A stretch of 14,827 nt of DNA from an uncultured Alistipes sp. (GCA_900768045.1 CAAGBL010000043.1:1-14827); one strand, 5' to 3'; positions 1-6,590 are shown, counted from the stretch's first letter. Notes: generated from the sequence alone by a model not told the origin. Program-made: numbers and translations.

Positions 1-116
1 AGGTGGTTGATACGATAAGTGAATAACGCGATCTGGCTCTCGGGTGAACCGGTGTCGGTTGTAGACTTGCCGTACTGGCCAAACAACTCCTGCTTCTTCT
101 CAGGTGTCAAATACAT
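1..116 (-). CDS. rpsO: 30S ribosomal protein S15, 5' part (truncated by window edge)
   Basis: Reading the minus strand from ATG at 116 gives MYLTPEKKQELFGQYG followed by KSTTDTGSPESQIALFTYRI and NHL. This is the conserved N-terminus of S15, including the TDTGSPE-QIALFT-RI signature. About 38 codons are present; S15 is normally near 89 aa, so the C-terminal half lies outside the window. S15 is a primary binder of the 16S rRNA central domain and helps nucleate the 30S platform. The start is supported by the family N-terminus and by a well-formed promoter and leader upstream. There is no Shine-Dalgarno; the start is preceded by an A/T-rich stretch, as usual in Bacteroidota. The gene is divergent from apbE. 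Confidence 0.95.
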   Translation of the reverse strand, partial: MYLTPEKKQELFGQYGKSTTDTGSPESQIALFTYRINH

Positions 117-223
117 AATTTTAAAGTTTTATGGCACGCATCCCACTCATTTCCCGAGGACTACGCACCTGGTTGCGCTCTACGACAGATCATCCTTACC
201 TTAGATCCTGCCAGAACGTGCGG
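117..223 (-). promoter_or_regulatory. structured rpsO leader, possible S15 autoregulatory RNA
   Basis: About 100 nt separate the promoter from the rpsO ATG. On the minus strand three local hairpins can be drawn in series: CAG(g)ATC with GATCTG (plus 204-210 and 186-191), GCGCA with TGCGT (174-178 and 163-167), and a short CTC/GAG (156-158 and 146-148). A long-range pairing could enclose them: either GCACG/CGTGC (217-221 with 134-138) or TGGCA/TGCCA (209-213 with 132-136). The enclosing helix ends about 16 nt before the start codon. S15 autoregulation through leader RNAs is known in several phyla; its presence here is inference. The pairings were found by eye. Confidence 0.4.
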
Positions 224-254
224 CAAAGATAAATATTATTTTCTGATTACCAAA
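224..254 (-). promoter_or_regulatory. rpsO promoter (Bacteroidetes -33/-7)
   Basis: On the minus strand, TTTG (254-251) is followed by 19 nt and then TATCTTTG (231-224). This matches the Bacteroidetes primary-sigma consensus TTTG-N19-TAnnTTTG exactly. Transcription should begin near 217-219, leaving a leader of about 100 nt before rpsO. Confidence 0.8.
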
Positions 255-532
255 AGCTTTTTCTAAGAAAAAGAGGTTTTCATGCAAATAAATTTACAAC
301 TTTTTCCAGATCTCATTTTTTCACCACAAACATTACCCAAATTACCACATAAAATCAGCCCACAATCCTCAGTGCTTTATATTCTTTTTATTTGTTTTTA
401 TGCTCTATTTTTAGCATATTTTACAATATTACACAACAATATTCTTAAACTCCCATCATTGACATTTGGAACAATATTTTGAGAAAAATGGTATTTTTTA
501 GGAAAATATAGTAGAAAATTATAAATTTTCAC
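255..532. other. A/T-rich divergent intergenic region, no gene seen
   Basis: This stretch between the rpsO promoter and the apbE -7 element is strongly A/T-rich, with no credible coding frame. It contains a 17-bp inverted repeat CTTTTTCTAAGAAAAAG (257-273) directly upstream of the rpsO -33 element. It also has three copies of ACAATATT (423-430, 436-443, 471-478) and the 17-bp palindrome GAAAATTATAAATTTTC (514-530) abutting the apbE -7 element. These may be protein-binding sites, or chance patterns in A/T-rich DNA. Confidence 0.5.
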
Positions 533-540
533 TACCTTTG
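533..540 (+). promoter_or_regulatory. apbE promoter -7 element
   Basis: TACCTTTG matches TAnnTTTG and lies 22 nt before the apbE ATG, predicting a very short leader. The -33 position (about 508-514) shows no TTTG. The promoter may therefore be weak or activator-dependent, which fits the palindrome at 514-530 that replaces the usual spacer. Confidence 0.65.
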
Positions 541-562
541 TTCGCAATTATTTATACTACGA

Positions 563-1576
563 ATGTTCAAAAGAGTTACATACCAACTACTAACAGCCAC
601 ACTTTGCTTTGCGGCAATGCTACTACTTGGTTGCCAGAGCAACATAAGTCATTATGTGGTTGTTGAGGGGCATGCCTTAGGAACATTTGCACAAGTAAAG
701 TGCTCGCCAGCCATCACAAGTGCTGAGGTTGAGCAGATAATTCTAAATATTGACCGAGAGGCTAAAAGCTCGATGTCGATATTTGATCAAAGCTCCCTAC
801 TATCTAAAATCAACAACAACGAGTGCGACTCGCTCGATAGGCACATACTCATAAACCTCGAATTAGCCAAGCACTACCACGAACTAAGCAATGGCTACTA
901 CGACGTCACGGTAAAGCCTCTAACCTCAGCATGGGGCTTTGCTCAGAAGAGCGAGATGGTTGAAAAGCCAAACATCGACTCACTCATTGAGTTTGTGGGA
1001 TTCGACAAAATATCCATTGATGATGGACGCATAATTAAGTTGGATAGCCGCATTCAGATTGACCTTAACTCAATAGCAAAAGGCTACATTGTTGACCTTG
1101 TTGCCGAAGAGCTTGATAAACGAGGTGTGGAGTGCTACATGGTTAACATCGGAGGCGAAATACGTTGCAAAGGCACAAATGGCGAGGGTGCAGATTGGCA
1201 CATTGGCATTGAAACACCATACGAGGGTAACTTCGAGCAGACATCTATCGAGAAGATTATCCCTGTGTCGAACTGCGCAGTAGCAACATCGGGAAACTAC
1301 CGACGATACTACACCTCAACAAGTGGACTTAAGGTATGCCACACTATCAACCCAAAAACGGGATATAGCGTGCTTAGCAACCTACTATCAGCAACCGTCG
1401 TAGCCCCCACATGTGCTGAGGCTGATGCCGCAGCAACGATGTTTATGGCTATGGGCTCGGATGGTGGCGCCTTGGAGTTGGCCAAACTGTGCGAAAAGGA
1501 GTTTGGTTGGAGCTACTACTTTATTTACGCCGATGACAACGGATATAGAGTTGAGGCGTCGAAGAGATTTAGATAG
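563..1576 (+). CDS. apbE: FAD:protein FMN transferase ApbE, lipoprotein
   Basis: 337 aa, normal for the family. ApbE uses FAD and Mg2+ to attach FMN covalently to Thr/Ser of partner proteins such as NqrB, NqrC or RnfG outside the cytoplasm. Visible features in order: a lipoprotein signal with lipobox LLGC (Cys24); the GHALGT motif (36-41); the YDVTVKPLTSAWGF region (113-126); DLNSIAKGYIVD (167-178), the typical AKG-xxD core; NIGGEI (195-200); ATSGNYRRYY (241-250); HTINPKTG (260-267); and the C-terminal AEADAAATMFMAMG (285-298) with the Asp and Thr used in metal binding. The ATG at 563 gives a complete signal peptide and lies just downstream of a promoter. The next gene starts 2 nt after the stop, so the two are surely co-transcribed. 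No flavinylation substrate is encoded in the window. Confidence 0.95.
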   Translation: MFKRVTYQLLTATLCFAAMLLLGCQSNISHYVVVEGHALGTFAQVKCSPAITSAEVEQIILNIDREAKSSMSIFDQSSLLSKINNNECDSLDRHILINLELAKHYHELSNGYYDVTVKPLTSAWGFAQKSEMVEKPNIDSLIEFVGFDKISIDDGRIIKLDSRIQIDLNSIAKGYIVDLVAEELDKRGVECYMVNIGGEIRCKGTNGEGADWHIGIETPYEGNFEQTSIEKIIPVSNCAVATSGNYRRYYTSTSGLKVCHTINPKTGYSVLSNLLSATVVAPTCAEADAAATMFMAMGSDGGALELAKLCEKEFGWSYYFIYADDNGYRVEASKRFR

Positions 1577-1578
1577 CG

Positions 1579-2430
1579 ATGAAGGGCTTACTACTATATA
1601 ACAACAAGGCACGCAGAGGACGCCTAAGCAGGCGCCTTAGTGAGATTGTTGAGCTCTTCAAAGAGGAGAATATAGAGATTCAGCCGAAGCTCATCGAGTT
1701 TGATAAAAACCCATTTGATGGGCACGAGGATATTGATATTGCGGTAGTTTGTGGCGGCGACGGAACGATAAACTTCGTTGTCAACAAGATGCGAGCAAAG
1801 GGTATTAACCCTCAACTTGGCATCATACCTCGAGGCACAGCCAACGACTTCGCCTCGGCAATAGGCATGCCTCACAGAATTGAGAGCGCCGTGCGCCGAA
1901 TAGCTCGAGGCATAGAGCATAAGGTGGATTGTGGCGTTGTCAACGGACGCTACTTTGTAAACGTATTTAGCTTTGGAGTGCTTACCACGACATCGCAATT
2001 TACGTCCGACAAAGAGAAGCAGCTTGTAGGCAAGCTTGCTTATGTACGTGTTGGCATTAAGGATATTATCGACATGCACAACATTCCGCTGCACATTGAG
2101 GTCGATGGCTCGACTCTCAACATTGACGCAGTGATGTGCTTAGTCTTTAATGGCAATAGCGCAGGTCAATTTAGGCTTGCCGCAGATGCCAAGGTTGACG
2201 ACGGCATGCTCGACATGTTGGTACTTGAGCACCATAGCGCCTTTATAACATGTGCCAACATGGTGGGACATCTCCTCGGCACAAAGCCCGAGGCTGTGCA
2301 CCACATACGATGCAAGGAGCTGACCATCACATCGAAGCTAAACGAGCCGACAGATGTTGATGGGGAGCCAGGCCCTCAGTTCCCAATGCACATACGATGC
2401 GAGGCTGGGGCTTTAAGAATACGATGCTAA
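1579..2430 (+). CDS. diacylglycerol kinase family lipid kinase (YegS/DgkB-like)
   Basis: 283 aa, close to the usual length for the soluble DAGK catalytic family. It likely phosphorylates a lipid alcohol (diacylglycerol, sphingoid base or similar) with ATP at the inner face of the membrane. The nucleotide motif GGDGT is at 59-63, PRGTANDFA at 84-92, a glycine/Asn-rich NGNSAGQFRLAADAKVDDG segment at 191-209, and the C-terminal DGE (261-263) that carries the expected catalytic acid. The first strand is short (MKGLLLYNNKARRGR) and has a variant of the usual NPxSG motif. The start is fixed by the 2-nt spacing to apbE. A second, more canonical family member is at 9741-10730. Substrate cannot be told from sequence; Bacteroidetes make sphingolipids, so a sphingoid substrate is possible but unproven. 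Confidence 0.9.
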   Translation: MKGLLLYNNKARRGRLSRRLSEIVELFKEENIEIQPKLIEFDKNPFDGHEDIDIAVVCGGDGTINFVVNKMRAKGINPQLGIIPRGTANDFASAIGMPHRIESAVRRIARGIEHKVDCGVVNGRYFVNVFSFGVLTTTSQFTSDKEKQLVGKLAYVRVGIKDIIDMHNIPLHIEVDGSTLNIDAVMCLVFNGNSAGQFRLAADAKVDDGMLDMLVLEHHSAFITCANMVGHLLGTKPEAVHHIRCKELTITSKLNEPTDVDGEPGPQFPMHIRCEAGALRIRC

Positions 2431-2446
2431 AATAAATGCTAAATAG

Positions 2447-3409
2447 ATGAAGCAAGATGGAATTAAACGAGCTTCGATAGACAAGCTCAAATCACGATTC
2501 GAAACGGCATATTACTCGGAGGATATGGTTATCACTCCATTGGTAATGTTCCGCGAGCTCGACGACCTAACAGCGCTCATTCAGGGTGTCTCTATTGGTG
2601 TGACAGTAAGCGGCACTGCCAAGATTAAGATTAATGGCAAGCTCCATGAGCTACGCCCCAATACCCTATTTATCTTCAACGAGAATACCGTTATCGAGCA
2701 AGTTAAGGCATCAATACGCTCGTCGGGATATATGATTACCTACTCACGTCAATATCTCAACAGCATTCATGTCGACACTCAGGATCTAATATCGATATAT
2801 CACGGATTCTTAGATGAGCCATGTGTGCAGATTGAGCCTCAGGAGGCAGCCTATATCCACGACATATCGAAGCTTATGCGCTCGGTATTGTGCGACTACG
2901 CTCCTACTGCCAATCGTGACAAGATTATCGCTGCGATGTTTGCCGCAATGTTCCACTATGTGATGGGCATTCTCCAACAGCACAGCTCAAATGGCGCAAA
3001 CAACGTGAGCAACCGCACCGATGAGCTATTCAACAACTTCCTCGACCTCTTGCGTGAGCATTGTAGCACTGAGCGTAGCGTAGAGTTCTATGCTTCAAAG
3101 ATGGGCATCACGCCTAAATACCTCTCTTTGATTCTAAAGAAGAAGAGTGGCCGCAATGCATCGAAGCTCATCGACGAGGCGGTAGTATATGAGGCTAAGC
3201 GTCTGTTGAAGTACTCTGGCTTGAGCATTCAGGAGATTGCCACAAAGCTAAATTTTGCCTCACAGTCATTCTTCGGCAAGTATTTCAAGCAACGTGTGGG
3301 AGTCTCGCCCTCACGCTATAAGGTATGGGACGGTCGCACCGAGGAGAGCATACTCAACGACAGTGGGCTCTTTACGGATAATATTGCTATTACTGACGAC
3401 AACAAATAA
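2447..3409 (+). CDS. AraC-family transcriptional regulator
   Basis: 320 aa. The C-terminal part (about 213-291) carries the two helix-turn-helix motifs of the AraC family: YASKMGITPKYLSLILKKKSG (first HTH, 215-235), then LSIQEIATKLNFASQSFFGK (second HTH and linker, 259-278), followed by the family end-signature FKQRVGVSPSRYK. The N-terminal part resembles a cupin-like sensing domain (GVTVSGTAKIKINGKLHELR, 51-70). The ligand is unknown. A tail of about 28 residues follows the HTH. It starts 16 nt after the lipid kinase and is probably co-transcribed; dsbD begins 35 nt further on with no obvious promoter of its own. It may control this cluster or act elsewhere. Confidence 0.93.
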   Translation: MKQDGIKRASIDKLKSRFETAYYSEDMVITPLVMFRELDDLTALIQGVSIGVTVSGTAKIKINGKLHELRPNTLFIFNENTVIEQVKASIRSSGYMITYSRQYLNSIHVDTQDLISIYHGFLDEPCVQIEPQEAAYIHDISKLMRSVLCDYAPTANRDKIIAAMFAAMFHYVMGILQQHSSNGANNVSNRTDELFNNFLDLLREHCSTERSVEFYASKMGITPKYLSLILKKKSGRNASKLIDEAVVYEAKRLLKYSGLSIQEIATKLNFASQSFFGKYFKQRVGVSPSRYKVWDGRTEESILNDSGLFTDNIAITDDNK

Positions 3410-3444
3410 TTTTATCAATAATTACTTAAACACAATTTTAATTT

Positions 3445-5499
3445 ATGAAAAAACTTTTCAAGCACCTTGTCTTGGCACTTGCAGTTGTTGTAGCATTTGC
3501 CTCACAAGCATTCGCAGCCGATCCAATCTATGGTAAGGTTGTAGACGTTATGGGTGGTGCTCCAGTAAACTGGACACTCTATGCTACCGACAACGGTAAC
3601 AACACCTACACATTGGTTTTCACAGGTTCAATCAAGTCTGGCTACCACGGCTACTCTTTGTCTGATCCTTATTCAGCTCCTTACTTCGAGTTCAACGGCG
3701 GTAAGACTATTGGCGCAATGAGCGAGCCTTACAAGAGCAAGATGGAGTCACACACCGACGAGTATGGCGATGTTGTAAAGCACTACAAGGGTACTATGGT
3801 GTTCGTTCAGAACATGCAGGCAGCACCTAACACTAAGGTAACTGGTTCTATCGGTGCAAATATCTGCACAGACTCAACTAACCAGTGCCAGCAGTGCACA
3901 TTCGACTTCTCTATCACTCTTGCTCCTGCAAAGGAGGAGGCTGTTGTAGCTCCTGCTGCTGAGGAGAACAAGGAGGAGGTAAAGGCTGAGGCTGAGGTTG
4001 CTGCTCCTGTTGTTGAGGAGGCTGCACCAGAGGCTGAGGAGCACCTCGTAGCAAGCGAGGCACCAGCTACTAAGAAGCTTGACTGGAGCTCTATTATCTC
4101 TGCTATCATCTGGGGTTTTGCAGCATTGCTCACACCATGTGTATTCCCTATGGTTCCTATGACCGTATCATTCTTCATCAAGGGTTCAGGTTCTAAGGCT
4201 CAGGGCCGTTTCCGTGCAACAATGTATGGTATCTTCATCGTAGCTCTCTACGTGTTGCCTATCGCTGCCCTTATCCTTATCACTCGCTTCACTGGCGGTG
4301 AGGGTGTTACTGAGGATATCTTCAACTGGTTGTCTACACACTGGATTCCTAACCTCATCTTCTTCGCTATCTTCATGATCTTCGCTGCATCATTCTTCGG
4401 TGCTTTCGAGATTACCTTGCCTTCAAGCTTGGTTAACAAGAGCGATGCAGGTGCTGAGAAGGGCGGTTTGATCGGTATCTTCTTTATGGCGATGACTCTC
4501 GTACTCGTATCATTCTCTTGTACTGGTCCTATCGTAGGTACTGTTATTATCGAGTCAATGAACGGCGGTTTGTGGATGCCTATTATCACTATGGCTGCAT
4601 TTGCAACAGCATTTGCACTTCCATTTACACTTCTTGCATGGTTCCCATCATTGCTTAAGAATATGCCTAAGAGCGGTGGTTGGTTGAACTCAGTGAAGGT
4701 TGTTCTCGGTTTCGTCGAGATCGCCCTCGGTTTGAAGTTCCTCATGACTGCTGACCAGACTTACCACTGGGGCTTGCTCGACCGTGAGGTTTACCTCGCT
4801 ATCTGGATCGTAGTATTCTCATTGCTAGGTCTATATCTCCTTGGCAAGCTTCGCTTTGCTCACGACGACAAGATGGAGTACCTTCCTGTTAAGCGTCTTG
4901 TATTGTCAATCGTGGTATTCTCATTCGTAGTATACATGATCCCTGGCATGTTCGGTGCTCCACTTAACGCACTCTCAGGTTACCTACCACCAATGACATC
5001 TCAGGACTTCCGCATCGACGGTAGCAATGACAACCTTAACGCTGACGTTAAGTATGGCGATAAGCTCCACTTGCCACACAACCTCAAGGGTTACTTCGAC
5101 CTTGACGAGGCTATCGAGGCAGCTAAGAAGCAGAACAAGCCTATCTTCCTCGACATCACTGGTCACGCATGTAACAACTGCCGTGAGATGGAGACTCGCG
5201 TATGGAGCGACTCACGTGTAAAGGATATGTTGATGAACGACTATATCATCTGCGCCCTCTATGTTGACGATCGTACAGACCTCAACACCGAGGACTACTA
5301 CACTAACAAGAATGGTATTGTTATGACTACTCTCGGTCGTAAGAACAATGCTATTGCCGTAGAGCGTTTCGGCGTAAACGCACAGCCAGGCTATATCCTC
5401 ATGTCACCAGATGAGGAGATCTTGATGCCTGTACGTGGTTACGACGCAAACATCGAGGGCTTCATCGAGTTCTTGGAGGGTGGTAAGGCAAAGATGTAG
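3445..5499 (+). CDS. dsbD: thiol:disulfide interchange protein DsbD
   Basis: 684 aa, longer than E. coli DsbD (565) but usual for Bacteroidetes. It moves electrons from cytoplasmic thioredoxin across the inner membrane to periplasmic disulfide partners. Order: signal peptide with cleavage predicted at AFA-ADP (24/25); an N-terminal periplasmic domain ending in the cysteine cluster C141, C148, C151; an Ala/Glu-rich linker (about 162-205); a multi-pass membrane domain (about 214-500) with redox Cys232 in TPCVFPMVPM and Cys359 in FSCTGP; and a C-terminal thioredoxin-like domain with CNNC (576-579). All three expected redox centres are present. The N-domain has an extra cysteine compared with the classical pair. 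Codon choice (GGT, GCT, CGT, ATC, CTC) differs sharply from the genes upstream and suggests high expression. No TAnnTTTG is seen in the 35-nt gap before it. Confidence 0.95.
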   Translation: MKKLFKHLVLALAVVVAFASQAFAADPIYGKVVDVMGGAPVNWTLYATDNGNNTYTLVFTGSIKSGYHGYSLSDPYSAPYFEFNGGKTIGAMSEPYKSKMESHTDEYGDVVKHYKGTMVFVQNMQAAPNTKVTGSIGANICTDSTNQCQQCTFDFSITLAPAKEEAVVAPAAEENKEEVKAEAEVAAPVVEEAAPEAEEHLVASEAPATKKLDWSSIISAIIWGFAALLTPCVFPMVPMTVSFFIKGSGSKAQGRFRATMYGIFIVALYVLPIAALILITRFTGGEGVTEDIFNWLSTHWIPNLIFFAIFMIFAASFFGAFEITLPSSLVNKSDAGAEKGGLIGIFFMAMTLVLVSFSCTGPIVGTVIIESMNGGLWMPIITMAAFATAFALPFTLLAWFPSLLKNMPKSGGWLNSVKVVLGFVEIALGLKFLMTADQTYHWGLLDREVYLAIWIVVFSLLGLYLLGKLRFAHDDKMEYLPVKRLVLSIVVFSFVVYMIPGMFGAPLNALSGYLPPMTSQDFRIDGSNDNLNADVKYGDKLHLPHNLKGYFDLDEAIEAAKKQNKPIFLDITGHACNNCREMETRVWSDSRVKDMLMNDYIICALYVDDRTDLNTEDYYTNKNGIVMTTLGRKNNAIAVERFGVNAQPGYILMSPDEEILMPVRGYDANIEGFIEFLEGGKAKM

Positions 5500-5516
5500 T
5501 TTGCCCCATCTATAAC

Positions 5517-5553
5517 AAAACGCCTCGGCTGGAAATCCAGTCGAGGCGTTTTT
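5517..5553 (+). terminator. rho-independent terminator after dsbD (bidirectional-capable)
   Basis: AAAACGCCTCGGCTGG (5517-5532), loop AAAT, then CCAGTCGAGGCGTTTT (5537-5552) forms a 16-bp stem with a single G-U pair, followed by one more T. It starts 17 nt after the dsbD stop. The A-tract on the left arm would supply a U-tract for transcripts arriving on the minus strand. Confidence 0.93.
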
Positions 5554-5585
5554 CATTAATGAGTAAAGAGACTACATATAGAGTT

Positions 5586-5693
5586 GATGGGGCGATGGGG
5601 AAGATAGGGAAGATAGGGAGAAATGAGACGAATGAGACTAATGGGATAAATGGGATAAATGGAAAATTCCCCATCGAGCGAAGCGCCCCCATC
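5586..5693. repeat. 9-nt tandem repeat cluster enclosed by inverted arms
   Basis: Between 5601 and 5662 there are six 9-mers arranged as three pairs. They are AAGATAGGG twice (5601, 5610), a 3-nt AGA, AATGAGACG/AATGAGACT (5622, 5631), AATGGGATA twice (5640, 5649), and a partial AATGG. The cluster is framed by inverted arms: CGATGGGGAA (5593-5602) pairs perfectly with TTCCCCATCG (5667-5676), and GATGGGG (5586-5592) pairs with CCCCATC (5687-5693) across a 10-nt bulge. CCCCATCTAT occurs both at 5504-5513 and 5687-5696. Only the minus strand is open through it, as a low-complexity Phe/Pro/Ile frame that I do not regard as a gene. Confidence 0.8.
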
Positions 5694-5726
5694 TATCCCA
5701 GCCCCTGCCCACCTCAATCAGCGCAC

Positions 5727-5858
5727 TGATTTCTTGTTAGAAGGGGTCAGATTTGGCTTATCGCAAAAGTGAGCACCCGAGGATAGTAGTAAACCTACAG
5801 CCTCGGGTGCTCAGCTTTTTGGGATAAGTCGAAGATGACCCCTTATCACAAGAAATTA
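5727..5858. repeat. large imperfect inverted repeat (about 57-nt arms)
   Basis: The left arm 5727-5782 and the right arm 5801-5858 are reverse complements over nearly their whole length, with scattered mismatches and a small gap. Shared blocks are ATTTCTTG, AAGGGGTCA, CTTATC, CAAAA and the perfect 12-bp GAGCACCCGAGG core. The right arm runs into the last four codons of the LytTR regulator gene (stop at 5846-5848), so the coding end is part of the palindrome. The 18-nt centre can fold a further small GTAG/CTAC hairpin. Confidence 0.85.
5765..5820. terminator. bidirectional terminator core of the inverted repeat
   Basis: GAGCACCCGAGG (5771-5782) and CCTCGGGTGCTC (5801-5812) form a perfect 12-bp stem. 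On the plus strand it is followed by AGCTTTTT; on the minus strand by ACTTTTG. It should end the minus-strand kinase/regulator operon and back up the dsbD terminator in the other direction. Confidence 0.85.
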
Positions 5859-6571
5859 AAGAAGCGCTCCTTGTAATTCTCGCCAAGAGGTATATACTCG
5901 CCATTGTCGAGGAAGATGCGACCCTTAGTGTAGCTCGATATGCGCTTAAGATTTACAATATAGGAGCGATGAACACGCAAGAAGTTGTTTGCAGGGAGCA
6001 ACGCCTCCATATTCTTTAGGCGGAAGAGTGTTGTTATGGTCTGGCCACCCTCGATATGTAGGCGGACATACTCGCCAGCACTCTCCAAGTAGACAATATC
6101 GGCAATCTTCACGAGCTGCGTCTTGTAGTCGGCCTTAACAGAGATACAACCCTGGTCAGCCTCCTCGGCCTCGTTCTGCGCTGCGGCACTCTCGGCAGCC
6201 CTACAACGCTCAACAAGGTCAACAAGCGAGACAACCTTCTGCGTGGCCTTAGTAAACTCATCGTAGCTAAAAGGCTTCAACAAGTAGTCGATTGCATTTA
6301 GCTTGAAGCCCTCCAAGGCAAACTCAGAGTGCGCCGTAGTAAATATAATGAAGTAGTACTGAGTTAGCGAACGCACAAAGTCAAGACCATTCATATCGGG
6401 CATATTTATATCGACAAATATAAGGTCGATATGCTCGTTCTGAATAATTGTCTGCGCCTCGCAAGCACTACGACACGTAGCTACAAGCTCGAGCTGCTCG
6501 GAACGCTCGATATAGCTCTTAATCTGACGCAGAGCCAACGGCTCGTCATCTATAGCAATACACTTTACCAT
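5846..6571 (-). CDS. LytTR-family response regulator
   Basis: 241 aa, standard for LytR/AlgR-type regulators. The receiver domain (about 2-118) has acidic pocket residues D8/D9, phospho-acceptor D54 in VDINMPDMNG, T79 and K99 in LLKPF. The LytTR DNA-binding domain (about 141-241) has YLESAGEYVRLHI, the FLRVHRSYIVNL helix/strand motif and DNGEYIPLGENYKERF. A Glu/Ala-rich linker (about 124-140) joins them. It starts 19 nt after the sensor-kinase stop and is co-transcribed with it, so the two form a two-component system. The target genes are not evident. The last codons overlap the large inverted repeat downstream. The ATG at 6571 gives the canonical receiver N-terminus. Confidence 0.95.
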   Translation of the reverse strand: MVKCIAIDDEPLALRQIKSYIERSEQLELVATCRSACEAQTIIQNEHIDLIFVDINMPDMNGLDFVRSLTQYYFIIFTTAHSEFALEGFKLNAIDYLLKPFSYDEFTKATQKVVSLVDLVERCRAAESAAAQNEAEEADQGCISVKADYKTQLVKIADIVYLESAGEYVRLHIEGGQTITTLFRLKNMEALLPANNFLRVHRSYIVNLKRISSYTKGRIFLDNGEYIPLGENYKERFFNFL

Positions 6572-6590
6572 ATTTATAATCTGTTTGCTT

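Noticed and set aside
19..204. Plus-strand 61-aa open frame at the left edge
   Set aside because: It is antisense to rpsO and its leader; the minus strand gives an unmistakable S15 N-terminus.
282..482. 66-aa open frame in the rpsO-apbE intergenic region
   Set aside because: Low-complexity A/T-rich sequence giving Phe/Leu/Ile-rich peptide, no promoter or family features.
1624..2094. 156-aa minus-strand frame within the first lipid kinase gene
   Set aside because: Antisense shadow of a gene with clear GGDGT and DGE motifs; no recognisable domain.
3807..4181. 124-aa minus-strand frame, Ala/Ser-rich
   Set aside because: Mirror of the Ala/Glu linker coding region of dsbD; composition comes from that repeat-like linker.
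5510..5692. 60-aa minus-strand frame with FIPFIP and FPIFPI repeats
   Set aside because: It arises from the 9-nt tandem repeats (period divisible by three) and runs through the dsbD terminator; no promoter or start context.
5586..5693. CRISPR array or transposon end at the repeat cluster
   Set aside because: Repeats are 9 nt with no spacers and no cas or transposase gene nearby.
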